Source: Lumbricus rubellus
Taxonomy: Eukaryota; Annelida; Clitellata; Crassiclitellata; Lumbricidae
Reading direction: 5' to 3'
Length of the DNA stretch: 64,000 bases
NCBI GenBank assembly: GCA_945859605.1
Contig: OX243816.1
Coordinates: forward strand, 25,434,199-25,498,198
In this document: piece by piece, positions 41,914 to 52,144 of the stretch
How the letters are laid out: every line of letters starts with the position of its first letter
Numbering within the stretch: the first letter of the stretch is position 1
Translations under genes and position numbers: made by a program
The notes under the pieces: model-generated
Told to the model about the DNA's origin: nothing
The model's input: only the letters and a program-made list of their open reading frames with translations
The model's database searches: none

Positions 41914-44219
41914 CACCGTGATTCAAAAAAGTAAGCCAAATTGTTTTTCATATATCTCTAATGCCTGATAACATTTCACGCTAAACTTTTCCAAATATTT
42001 AGAGCATTGGACCAAGAATATGATTCCAAAATTTTCATGAGATAAAGTTGAACGGATAAAAAGATATGAATCTTTCAACTTTATATGCAGAAATTTCACT
42101 TTACAAGTAATTTTCTGTCAGATTCAATAAAAAGTAAGCCAGACTGTTTTTCACATATCTCTAGTGCCTTATAACATATCATGCTAAAATTTTTCGGATA
42201 TTTAGAGAATTGAACTACGAATAGGATTCCAAAATATCATGTCATAAATTTGAACGGAGAGAAAGATATGAATATTTCAACTTCATCTCCAGAAATTTCA
42301 GTTTTTAGAAAGTCCGTTATGGCGTTCGTTGCAGTTTCGATGCTTGATAATTCTCAATTTTGGTCTTGAGTGAACCTGGAGTAAAATTAACGAAGTATAT
42401 CATCGCAACATTCTGCTGTCACATCTTCCACCTGTTATCAGAAATCTATAGCCCCAGAAGGCTGTTTTCTTTTTCAACAGAACAGAGGATTCTTTTGTCC
42501 CACAGAGCCAAGGAAACCATTGAAATGCTGACAAGAGAGACATCAGACTTCATTTCTCCCACATTTTGGTTCCTTGAACCCTGTCGACTATAAAGTGTGG
42601 AGCGTGATGCAAGACCGAGTCTACCAGACAACAATCCATGATATAAACGATCTGAAGCAATGCTTGTTGGCATAGGCGCCGAGTTGACCCGAAGAGTGGG
42701 GGTGCCCAAAAGAATGTGCAAATATGCGCGCGCTAGCGCGCGAAAAATTTTTTGACCCTTTTTTATAGGAGACTTATTAAAATCACCACTGTTCACATAG
42801 GCGGAGACTTGGTCCTGGTTTTAAGGGACGAACTCGCGGCCAAAGGATGATTGCCGAGAAGCACAGCGCCGAGCATGCAGGGAATGGTTTGGGAACGGGA
42901 TGTGCTCCTCCTCCTCCCCATTTTCGATTTTTTCATTGTCACACTGCGATCATGCGATGGTAGAACCTTAGGCTATCATTTTGATGTCATGACATCCTTG
43001 TCAAAATTTCCTGTTATCTCATTGCATAAAGACATGATTTAAAACTTCAATAAAATAATGTTCTTCCCAATTTAAATTTCTTTGGATCATTCTTTGTGTT
43101 TGATGTAGCCTATTTCTCTTAGAATCCACACAGAAGAAAAGCACAATCTTCGTTTTCATGGGCGTCTTGGAGCACTCTCCTTCACATAGGCCAACATACT
43201 CAAATTTTGCACAAGAAATCAGACAATTAGCCACTGTTTAGTGAGCCAATATTAACACTGTGGAATAGTTTTTCAAAAAGTATTTCAAGTAATTTTTAAA
43301 GACAAAACAATATCCCGCTTTTATAATGCTGGGAGGTGACTCTCGAGCACTGAAGAACACTATTGAGCATGTATACAATAGGCCTATAGGCCTAAAGAAA
43401 CAATGTCATTCAAATCGTCGCTTTCGTCCGTAATAAAAAAAAATGGCGGAAGCGGATCGAATAAGCAGGATATCGGGGTTTCCTCGCATTCGCTGATCGG
43501 CTTAGGACCAATGGAGTTCAGACTAGGCTACCAGATGGGATAAAACTGGAGAAATTGTAAGGTAAACTAACTGAGATTTAAAAAAGTATACTAAAGATGG
43601 AATGATTTTTATAGATAAGCAATCCCAACAGAGAAAAAATATCTTAAAAGCACATCTTGCCGCCTGATTTCAGGTGGTGCCCATGCATAGGAGGGCCTCG
43701 CATGGCCAATTTCTGGTGGTGCTGAGCACTCACGGGCCTCGCAGAGTCGGCGCCCATGCTTGTTGGAAGTGTGGGATGGCCTGGACCAGAGAATAATCAC
43801 CGATGCTGTTGCGCAATGGCGCCAGCGCCTCCAGGCTTGCATTCAAGCAGGAGGAGAACATTTAATTTGAGCATCTTATTTAATTAAATAATCACACCAT
43901 ACTGTTGTAGTCATATTGTTAGTTCAATTCTCTACATATCTGGAAAATCTTAGAATGATTAATCATCAGGCATTAGAGATATAAGAAAAACAGTTTGCTA
44001 CATTTTATTGAATTTAGCAGAAAATTGCTTGTAAAGTGAAATTTCAGCATATGAAGTTGAAAGGTTCATACCTTTTTACCGCTCAATTTTATCTCATGAA
44101 ATGTTGGAATAAAATTCTTTGTCCAATTCTCTGAACATTTGGAAAATTTTAGCGTGATATGTTGTCAGGCATTAGAGATATATGAAAAACAATTTCGCTT
44201 ACTTTTTTTAATCACCGTC
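41914..44219 (+). mobile_element. mariner element with duplicated terminal repeats, split by a hAT element
   Basis: The left end ACACCGTGATTCAAAAAAGT follows TA, and the right end is an inverted match near 44219 before a (TA)n run (44219-44246). Each side has two tandem units of about 190 bp (GCCTGATAACAT, AGATATATGAAAAAC). Transposase pieces on plus: 42360-42662 (HRAKETIEMLTRETSDFISP, then after a frame shift the PNSPDLNPVDYKVWSVMQD-like region) and, after the insert, LLEVWDGLDQRIITDAVAQW-type C-terminus at 43759-43870. Inactive. Confidence 0.8.
42671..43758. mobile_element. hAT-like element nested in the mariner transposase
   Basis: Ends CATAGGCGCCGA and TCGGCGCCCATG with perfect 8-bp repeats CTTGTTGG at 42663-42670 and 43759-43766. 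Removing it restores continuity of the mariner C-terminal coding. 1088 bp, no transposase recognised. It contains a palindrome GCGCGCGCTAGCGCGCG near 42725. Confidence 0.85.
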
Positions 44220-44261
44220 ATATATATATATATATATATATATATACACCATAATTAACCC

Positions 44262-45118
44262 AGGACCCTTGGAAATTGCAGAACGATTTCGCTTTTACAC
44301 ACGCCGTCAACAAGGAGGAGAGACAATGGCAGATTACATGGCTGCCTTGAGGAAGCTATCACTGACATGCAATTTCGAAAATGACTCTGTATCACCTGTT
44401 CATGGACAACTACGCGATCAGTTTGTGTGCGGAATGTCGAATGCAGAGATTCAAAAATACCTCCTTCAACAGCAAGAATTAACAATCGAGAATGTGGTAA
44501 GATTCGCAGCGTCATTTGAGGCAGCCGAGAAGATGTCCGCTATGCTGCAGACTTATACGTCAACGCCATCTGGTTCTACAGAATTTAGTGCAGTGACATC
44601 AAACAAGTAGCCAAATCATTCCAAGGACGGTGTAATCACTGTGGCAAGGTAAACCATCACCATCCTGAATATTGTAAATTTCGTAATGCTACTTGTTACA
44701 ATTGTTCCAAAACAGGCCATATAACTCCTGTTTGCGCAAAACCCAAGGAAAAAGGACACGACCAAAAACAAATGCGGAAAAATACAGACAGACCTGGAGT
44801 GAAAGTACAACCAGTTGAGATGGGCGATGAATCATTGTCATTGTCTTCCAATGAAGAATTTAATTATGTATGCACAATTGAAAACAATCCCGCCGCGAAG
44901 ATTCTCGCTGATCTTTCTTTTGACGGAAGGGACGTAACACTTGAGGTCGACACAGGAACGGGTGTCACATTACTTACACGAAAAGACTGGCAAACGATAG
45001 GATGTCCGGTCCTGACACCTACAAAACTACAATTTAGATCATACAGTGGTCATAAATTAAGAGTTTTGGGTTATTTTGAAACCACAGTCATCTTTGATGG
45101 AAGACATTATCTGCAGCC
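44262..45118 (+). pseudogene. Ty3/Gypsy-type retrotransposon gag and protease remnant
   Basis: Gag part at 44269-44610: IAERFRFYTRRQQGGETMAD, YMAALRKLSLTCNF, QFVCGMSNAEIQKYLLQQQ. After a frame break, CCHC-type zinc knuckles (CNHCGKVNHHHPEYC; CYNCSKTGHITPVC). Then a retropepsin-like protease at 44772-45118, with LEVDTGTGVTLLTRKDWQ carrying the DTG active site. Frame breaks make it inactive. Interrupted at about 45118 by a LINE; RT sequence resumes at 45572. Class: LTR retrotransposon; described only. Confidence 0.82.
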
Positions 45119-45571
45119 CGGCTAAGTGGTCGAATCCCCAAATATGCATCCGTTTCATCTTACATTCGTGATACTCTACACTGGCTCCCTATCTCACAGC
45201 ACATCGAATACAGAATTGCTTCACTGGTTTGGCGTTGTCTTCTTGGCTGTGCCCCGACTTATCTGTGTGAACTCTGCTGTCCATTATCTGTTGTCCTTTC
45301 TCGCAGAGCCCTTCGCTCTGCCTCTAGCGGTAAGCTTTTGGTCCCGCGTGTTGAATCATCAACCTGTCAGCGTCATGCTTTCTCAGTTGTAGGTCCTTCT
45401 GTCTGGAATAGTCTCCCGTTGCAGATGCGCTTGCTGCCTAGGGTCGACTCGTCAGTGTTCTACAAGCTCCTTAAAACTTTTTTGTTTCACCGTGGTTGGA
45501 CTGGGAGCGCTTCTGAGTGGATTTCTTGAAGAGGCGCTATATAAATTCTTGAAATGAATGAATGAATGAAT
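45119..45571 (+). mobile_element. L2/CR1-like LINE 3' end nested in the Gypsy element
   Basis: Reads GRIPKYASVSSYIRDTLHWL, LLVPRVESSTCQRHAFSVVG, PSVWNSLPLQMRLLPRVDSS, FYKLLKTFLFH over slightly shifted frames, then the 3' hairpin (GGGAGCGCTTCTGAGTGG … GAAGAGGCGCTATATAA) and a (TGAA)n tail at 45551-45571. 5'-truncated. Confidence 0.85.
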
Positions 45572-45965
45572 TATCATTCTATGCCATCATATGTCGTTGA
45601 TAGCAACTGCATGTCGCTGTTGCCGAGGACCTGGTTGGATCGTATGCACCTCGATATTGGACGATGTCGCAGAGAGGGAAGATACCTTTTGCACCGGGAA
45701 ATAAAATCGAAATGTAACTTGATCGAATGAAAGAAGCTGGGGTAATAGAAAAAACCAGGACGACATCTCAGAGTATGCATCACCAATAGTGGTTGCTTCG
45801 AAATGTAGCACCGATGCGATCTGGATATGTGGAGATTTCAAAGTATGAGTAAGCAGGGCACTACACACGGAACATTGTCCATTACGACGAATGGAGGATC
45901 TGTTCACCAAACTTGGTCGGTGCAAATATTTCACAAAGTTGGACTTATTGGAGGCATATCATCAA
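45572..45965 (+). pseudogene. Gypsy-type protease-RT linker and RT start, degenerate
   Basis: Plus fragments WLDRMHLDIGRC, RMKEAGVIEK, ICGDFK-like CGDFK and FTKLGRCKYFTKLDLLEAYH, which is the RT motif around F-x-KLDL. It continues the element at 44262-45118 past the nested LINE. Truncated before the catalytic YxDD box; G-rich sequence follows. Confidence 0.75.
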
Positions 45966-45984
45966 ATATGAATCGACACCACAG

Positions 45985-46206
45985 AGGGATGGAGCAGGGT
46001 GGGCAAGGTGAGGGATGAAGCAGGACAGGGCTGGATGGGAGATGGGGCAGGTCGAGGGATGAGGAGAGTAGGGGTAGGGAATATGTTGGAGAATAGGGCA
46101 GAAAAATAGAAATTTGCTGGGCAATGCCAGATTCTCCAGAGGGTAGGGGGCTTGGCATGGGTGAAAACTTAAATTTCCCGAGCTATGCAGAGTACATTAG
46201 CTAGTT
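45985..46206. repeat. G-rich low-complexity tract ending in GCTAGT
   Basis: Irregular GGGATGGAGCAGGG-type repeats followed by AAATTTCCCGAGCTATGCAG and TTAGCTAGT. The combination of a purine-rich tract and a CTAGT end resembles the Helentron-like elements at 34590 and 48521, but the 5' end is not recognisable. 46207-46554 shows nothing. Confidence 0.4.
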
Positions 46207-46554
46207 TTTTAAAAATAAATCTGAAAACTTACAAAACTGCTTCACGCAGTTCATGCTGGTCTTTAAAAGTACAAAGTTAAGAATTTGTCAATTTTTTCAT
46301 GTATTTTAGAGAGAAGAAATTTAAAGGTCACAATTTTGGGCTTTGTATATTCAAAGATCATCATCAGACCTGGCTGTAAGCAGTTTCCTGAAGCCTATTT
46401 AAAGTGCTTATTCAGCAGGTATCATCAAACTTTCAATTATTCGTATTACTGGCATTAACTCATGACCACAGATTAGATCTTAATAGTCCTCCAGTATGCA
46501 ATGCTGAAAAAGTAAGCAAAATAGTAAGCAGAAAGAATTTGTTCTTGTACAGAC

Positions 46555-46694
46555 CTCAATTGTTTCCCCATTTTTACTCCATATGACCATTGGTCTTGGA
46601 TCAGATAGCATACATTCCAAGATAAGGTTCTGCCTCTCTTTGACTGTAGAGTTAGCAGGTAACTTCTTTGTAAAAGTATATTCTATCTTCTTTT
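46555..46694 (-). CDS. Muscle-type Ig protein, exon 2: first half of Ig domain 2
   Basis: 140-bp exon with acceptor TTACTGTTAG and donor ATTGAG|GTCTGT; starts in phase 1 and ends in phase 0. It encodes EKKIEYTFTKKLPANSTVKE (first Glu from the split codon with exon 1), RQNLILECMLSDPRPMVIWS, KNGETIE: A-C strands with the first core Cys and the Trp. The donor is weaker than the others (GTCTGT), but the phase and protein join to exon 3 are exact. Confidence 0.87.
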
Positions 46695-46884
46695 CTAACA
46701 GTAACAAAAATTAGAACAAACGCTACACATAAAAATTCTAATTGACGAAGAAAATAGGTGCAGTTTTCATGCATGTAATTTGTCAAAAAGCTGTACAGAT
46801 CCATGATAGTGAATTAATATATAATCTACAATGCCATACCAAATCAATAGTAGACAACTAATAGTCAATGCAAGCATACAACAA

Positions 46885-48415
46885 TAGAGTGGTCCACAAA
46901 ATTCATCTAACAGATTTCAGTTCTCCACAAGGCTTGTTTTGTTCCTTATCATGATTATAATAACCACAAATATTTTACAAAAACAAATGAAATTTAGAGG
47001 TCAACCCATTTGACACTTTTTATGCTATCTGGACAGAAGTAGATAAATTGTTCCGCAATGGTTAATGTACGACCTGAGCGACATTGAACGCTGTCTGGGG
47101 AGATTCCATTTCTCAATTACTTCAACACTGATATTGGCCTGAGCGTCACCTTTTTGTATGCCGCTCCTTCTTTTTTGGGATTGCCGCGAGTTTTTCCTGA
47201 CAATTCTCAGTGACAATAATAAGCTTAGACATGTGGTCCATTTTATTTTTCCTTTGATCCGTCCATGCTGGGCAACATTTTGCCTTTTCAGTGATGTAAT
47301 AGCAGACCTGCACTCTTGTTCCTCCATTGCAGCTGCTTCTTGTCTTTCTTTTATTCCGAACATCTAGAAAATATGATTTATGAAATTAATGTCATAACCA
47401 GTCGCCAGTGTAACAACTCCATCTACACACACAAGGCCAACACGATACAAGGCACTAAACTATAGAGGACTGGAAGATGCTCTTGGGTCCTTTTTGATAA
47501 TGAAGCAGTTAGTAGCAGCTGTTTATGCAGCCATTGTAGAGTGTAGATGTATAAGTAGCCTACTATGACTAAGTTGTCTGATACTCATCAATATAAAAAA
47601 ATTCTTCTTCTGAATCCAGACTAGATGCCAACGCAGAAAGTTCACCCACTGTTTCACTACTGCTCTTTTTTTGTCTTGCGTTCTTTGTGTTTAATTTTCA
47701 CCATTCTCTCTTTTTCCTGCCATTGCCTCTTCTTGCTTCCTTTTGCTGATGTTTTCTACTCTGCTCATGCTGCTGGAAAATACGTCTTCTTTTTGCATTC
47801 GAAGGACTTCCCGATCTTCTTCTTGCTGGATTTCTGTCATCACATCCTTTGAGGTAAAATTGGAAAAAGTGTAAGATCACTCTTGAATATGTCTTCGTCA
47901 TCCTGTCACTATCTCTTTATAGTGGTCTGTGAGTCTTCAGAGTTAGGTAGTTTTGATAAAGTTTTGACAGTTTCCTGACACACCAGTCAACCAGTTGTGC
48001 TGGTAGTCTGGCAAGCACCCAAATCAAACAAACAACTGCATCACATGCCATTTTGTAACTTTCCGGTAGGGACCTCCCTTTAGAGGTATGATGAAATTGA
48101 AGCAGTTGCTGTGCATCCAGGCTGTGTGGTGATCTTGCAGTAGATAACCGAAAGACTGGTTTTTCCAACAGCCAGTGCTCTGGGTTAGATATAAAATTAG
48201 AGGAAGCTATATTAGTGTCATAACGACGGTTAACATGGCGTAAAGACATTATTGTCACTCATGTAAAATGTTCAGAATGGGTTGACCTCTAAATGTTGTA
48301 CAATCAGGCTAAAATTTTACAGGGAGACTATCTACCAAAAGGGAACAAAAATAAGCCTTGTGGAGAAAGAATTATAAAAACTTAAGTTTTTGTCTATGGC
48401 TTGTGGACTACTCTA
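46885..48415 (-). mobile_element. DNA transposon with 9-bp target duplication, family not identified
   Basis: Ends TAGAGTGGTCCACAA and TTGTGGACTACTCTA with perfect 9-bp repeats ATACAACAA at 46876-46884 and 48416-48424. Further inverted matches: CTCCACAAGGCTTRTTTT and GGTCAACCCATT. Minus-strand coding remnants run 48258 to 47025: SNFISNPEHWLLEKPVFRLS, ACDAVVCLIWVLARLPAQLV, DWCVRKLSKLYQNYL, and a basic tail AITSLKRQNVAQHGRIKGKI. I cannot place the protein. A 9-bp duplication is known for Mutator-like and some Merlin elements. Confidence 0.75.
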
Positions 48416-48520
48416 ATACAACAAGCAACGCTTAACTGATAACTTTAAGGGCTCGGCGAAACAACTGAGCAAAAACCGTACCCAAAATTTTTTAACTCAG
48501 GAAGTGCTTTATAGTAAACT

Positions 48521-49095
48521 AGTGTACCCGGCCACGCGTTGCTGTGGCTGAAAAGAGCATCCAACCATCCCTCCCTACCTCCATTCCACCTCCTCCTCCT
48601 CCTCCCCGTCCCCCTCCCCTCCTCTCCCTCCCCTCCCCCTTCCCCTCCCCTCCCATTCTTCCCTCTTCCCTCCCCTCCCCTCCCTGCATCCCTCCATCTC
48701 TCCCTTCCCTTTTCGTCCCGCTCCCTCCCCTCCTTTCCTCCCTCACACCGTCCCTTTCCGATAGCGACACGGATAGCGCCCTAAAACGCTTCAGCAAAAA
48801 GGCCGCAATGAAATGTGTTGAAATGCGCTACATAAACGAAACACACATTTGAACCACCATTTGAAACGCGCCCGAATTGGAAGGCAAGGCTTATCGACGG
48901 GCGTATGTGTTGAAAACGGTAGAATTTGCAAAGTTGCTTTTTTTGTCTAAAAGATTGCGCTTTTTCCCAAAAAGCATTCTGCAAACCCGGCCGTAATGGA
49001 ACCGAACGTTTTGGTAAAGTTTTGAAAGCAATCGTTGAAGAAAGTTCGGAGATCCTTGAAGACGACACAAACGCGGTTATATTTTTATTTATATA
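48521..49095 (-). mobile_element. Helentron-like element, inverted copy
   Basis: In minus orientation it starts TATATAAATAAAAATATAAC at 49095 and ends GGCCGGGTACACTAGT at 48521. It matches 34590-35240 in the 5' third (AAAACGTTCGGTTCCATTAC; GCAACTTTGCAAATTC) and in the 3' end (CTTTTCAGCCACAGCAACGC-like). The interior is a (CCCTCC)n tract at 48565-48760. The ATTAT-rich start is abutted by a mariner inserted at TA 49094. Confidence 0.55.
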
Positions 49096-50157
49096 CACTG
49101 TGTCCACGATAAAGTAGATCACTAGACTTTGTGGAATATCTTGGTCAATTGTAGTCATATATGTACGAAATTTGGTGCACATGAACTTCAGTCTATTGAC
49201 TCTATTCTATCCATATCCTGCAAATTTTTTAAAAATTGATATAACGGTTACGAAGATATACTCTTTTGAAATTCGGTGGTTCAGAAACCAAGTTACCAAA
49301 CAGTAAAACGCGTAGAAAGACGAAAAAGTATAATACTGCTGTTTCTACTAATAATTATGTTCAATATTTGTGAAGTAATTTATTAAATATTTTTTACATC
49401 GTAACTCTGCCCAATTTGCCGTGGGTTAGTCAATTGTCATAACATTTGGTTGAAAAGAGCGGGTTTGTTGAGTTCAACGGCCACAGTTGATGTTCGAAGT
49501 GCCCGCCTTCAGCGCGCGCACAGGCTCTGAGCCGCTGACGCCACTGATTGACAGCGCCGTCGATGATTCGTTGATCGAACCGGCTCCACTCCTCGATTAG
49601 CCGCTCCCAAAGATGTTCAACGTCCCTGATTCTTGTCCGATAAACGCGATCCTGCAACACCCCCCCAGACCTTGTAATCCACAGGATTGCGATCTGGACT
49701 GTTTGGTGGCCAAAGTGAAGGAGTGATGAAGGCTGGAGTCTCACAGTCTCAGGAACGCAACAGTCTCATGTGCTCGATGTGCTGGGGCACTGTCTTGCTG
49801 GAAAATGAAGAGTTCCTCTGATTGCTTGCGGATGGCTGGCAAGAGTTGATGCGAGAGAAGAACATCCGTAACTGTTTCCGAAAATGACGCTTAAAAACAA
49901 CAGCCTATGTATTCCCTGCGTAGCAAGAAAAATAACGTATTTCTATGCGTTTTACTGTTTGGTAACTTGGTTTCTGAACCACCCATTTTCAAAAAGGTAT
50001 ATCTTCGTAACCGTTGCATCAATTTTAATACAATTTGCAGGATATGGATAGAATAGACTGAAACTCATGTGCACCAAATTTCGTACATAATTATATTACT
50101 ACAATTGACCAAGATATTCCACAAAGTCTAGTGATCTACTTTATCGTGGACACAGTG
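49096..50157 (-). mobile_element. mariner element with about 220-bp inverted repeats
   Basis: TA (49094-49095) CACTGTGTCCACGATAAAGT … ACTTTATCGTGGACACAGTG TA (50158-50159), with further matching through TTGGTAACTTGGTTTCTGAA. Minus coding 49430-49744 keeps the mariner C-terminus: GVLQDRVYRTRIRDVEHLWE, RLIEEWSRFDQRIIDGAVNQ, WRQRLRACARAEGGHFEHQL. The preceding PNSPD region is frame-shifted; the N-terminal half is missing. Its termini are close to those of the palindromic family at 581 and 5556, so this or a relative may have mobilised them. Confidence 0.88.
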
Positions 50158-50189
50158 TAAATAAAAGTGGAGTTTGTGCCTAACTAATC

Positions 50190-50380
50190 TAGCATTTGTT
50201 TGGCGCTGAAAATACATCGGAAGAGACCCAGTACCTTTTAACAAGAATAGACGAGCATTTTTCTTGTAGGATAGGCATGGCAATAAGAGGCAAGGCTAAA
50301 AAATAGTTAAATACATGTGGCAAAAAGTCATAGTCATAGCGATACATAAACTCTCCTGTTGGCAGGAATGCAGGCATCTA
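50190..50380 (-). pseudogene. Possible LINE C-terminal fragment
   Basis: 62-codon minus frame FLPTGEFMYRYDYDFLPHVF … ILVKRYWVSSDVFS. It weakly recalls the HRYxTR…… block near LINE C-termini. Low confidence. Confidence 0.25.
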
Positions 50381-50529
50381 CACTATTCTACAGCAATTTA
50401 ATAAATGCTTAATTGTCCAAATTCTTGGAAACACTGAGTGGTGCCTACTTGGTGTGGGAAATTAGCTACATATTGGATTGCACAATTTTGAAGGGTGACT
50501 AATCTCTTCCATTAACAATTCGTGATACA

Positions 50530-50990
50530 CCAGGTGTCCGATGCCACTTTCTGTCTGAGTCTGTCTCGCATCATGCTTCCCAGCTTCAACCGGTCCGGTC
50601 AGCAGGTCTACTCCATACTATTAACATCTTGGAGCAGCTAGACCACCTTGTCCGATTGAAGAGAATATTGGGAGAGAGGCACGAAGGACAACCTGGGTCA
50701 ATGCCCGTATGTGTCCCAAGTACGCTCTCTCCTCCGACTCTCTCCACCGGTGTGTCCTGACCGGCCTGTGCATGTATGCTCCACATCATGACACCTTGAA
50801 GCATTTGGATCGCTCTGTCACTTGTGTCGTGGTTTTTGCGGATTTCTGCCGTCTTGGTCTTTTAATGCCAGCGTATCGCCACCCATCTGGCAAACCTTCC
50901 TCCTTTGTTCGGGCTTAGGACCGGCACAGGGACGTTGTTGGTTCCCTGTGGCGGAGGATGGATGCAGTTTAACGTCGTGCCCAGGACAAA
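50530..50990 (+). repeat. Two-copy interspersed repeat, copy A
   Basis: Nearly the same sequence as 54148-54610, from GTAGGTGTCCGACGCCACT-like CAGGTGTCCGATGCCACTTT to TTTAACGTCGTGCCCAGGAC, with about one difference per 15-20 bases by eye. Each copy has a degenerate plus-strand frame (VCPKYALSSDSLHRCVLTGL; PSGKPSSFVRA). Copy B is preceded by (ATC)n and CCGTGGGTTAACAACCCGTA. Probably the end of a LINE or a SINE-like repeat. Confidence 0.65.
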
Positions 50991-50999
50991 AAAAAAAAA

Positions 51000-51330
51000 A
51001 AGTGCACCTCACACTTCTGCGATTGGTTCTCAATACAAGCCTATTGCCCATATCCCGCGAGTCTCCTACAATCTCGCATTCATGTTTGAACATCTACATT
51101 GGCTCCCTTTCACTGCTCGCATTCAGCTAAAGGTACTTATCTTCATTTACTCTTCCCACCTGGGTTTGTCCCTAACCTAGATACCTATGCGATTCCATAT
51201 TTCAGCACATCGGTGCAGCTCTATTGCCTCCCTTCACCTGCCCCATCCTTCCGACCATCTTGGTCTCTTTGTTCCTTGTATGTGAGCAGCCATGGGTCAG
51301 TCCCAGCCTTTTTCTGCATTGGTCATTCAC
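51000..51330 (+). pseudogene. LINE C-terminal fragment
   Basis: Plus frame IAHIPRVSYNLAFMFEHLHW, LPFTARIQLKVLIFIYSSHL. LHWLPxxxRIxxKxLxxxYxxLxGL is a common LINE C-terminal block. It follows the A-rich junction after copy A of the 460-bp repeat. Confidence 0.6.
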
Positions 51331-51333
51331 TAA

Positions 51334-51396
51334 CCCTTTAATGCCGAGATGGTAGTAAATGGTATGGGAAATCCTATACCCTCCGGCATTAAAGGG
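51334..51396. mobile_element. Very short piggyBac-like MITE
   Basis: 63 bp: CCCTTTAATGCCG … CGGCATTAAAGGG, with TTAA on the right (51397-51400) and CTAA on the left. TTAA targets and CCYT ends are features of piggyBac elements. The short length and clean ends suggest a minimal non-autonomous unit. Confidence 0.5.
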
Positions 51397-51546
51397 TTAA
51401 AGAATCAACTTTCTACCAGTGCATCTGACAATCCGTCGCCATGAAGATGACGAACAAAGCAAACCAGTCACATGTGTGGACCTCACAACATACTGTTACA
51501 TTTTCAAGCTGGCAACTAAGTCAAAAGACAAGCGTATTCTAGTTAC

Positions 51547-51814
51547 CTTTGACACTCAGATAAGCAGACGTCTGTTTATCATCAGCTTGGCATGTGTATT
51601 TTCCAGAATCCTCTTTTGCTATCCTTTGAATCATCAAACGAAAAAGTCCGTCTTCGCTGATGAAGCTGTACTTGTGGCCGTGAAATATTTCTGAAGTATT
51701 TTTGAACCACTGTGGCTTAACATTTCGCTCGGAATATCTACAGATGAATTCAACCTTTGGCTCTTTCTCCTGACCTGCTATATCTTGCAGTTCTTCTATC
51801 CAGTGATTCTGTGG
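51547..51814 (-). CDS. Muscle-type Ig protein, exon 1 of this window: Ig domain 1 in one exon
   Basis: 268-bp exon with donor GTCAAAG|GTAACT; phase 0 start and phase 1 end. The acceptor is either ATTACCAG (51814) or CCACAG (51808, 262 bp); both keep phase. It encodes a whole I-set domain: NHWIEELQDIAGQEKEPKVE, FICRYSERNVKPQWFKN (Cys and Trp), YSFISEDGLFRLMIQRIAKE, DSGKYTCQADDKQTSAYLSV. The D-S-G-x-Y-x-C turn is intact. It continues in phase into exon 2. The exon before it was not found with confidence. Confidence 0.9.
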
Positions 51815-51923
51815 CTGGTAATAACAGTAATAACAATACCATAACAATTACATGCAATATTTCTTGAAGATTTTATTATCAATTCTATAAAGTCAACCTG
51901 CAATTTTATATAAACTTAATTAT

Positions 51924-51924
<1 letters not shown>

Positions 51925-51964
<40 letters not shown>

Positions 51965-51970
51965 TAGTAC
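51925..51970. repeat. (GTAA)n microsatellite
   Basis: About ten GTAA units. The rest of 51815-52144 shows nothing recognisable. Confidence 0.95.
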
Positions 51971-52144
51971 GTAGCCGTCATTTGCATCTGACAAGTGGAC
52001 ATGCATTAAATTGCACAAAACGACTACATTAAAAAAACTAAACTATTCTAAAGAGCAATGGTAGGAACGTTTGGTTAGAAAAATTGTGTCAAATGGCAGT
52101 TTGGTTCAGTTCTGTGCAGCAGCACAGTGGTCTAACAGTAACAT

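Noticed and set aside
48519..48852. Gly/Arg-rich and Pro-rich open frames
   Set aside because: Products of the (CCCTCC)n tract inside the Helentron-like copy.
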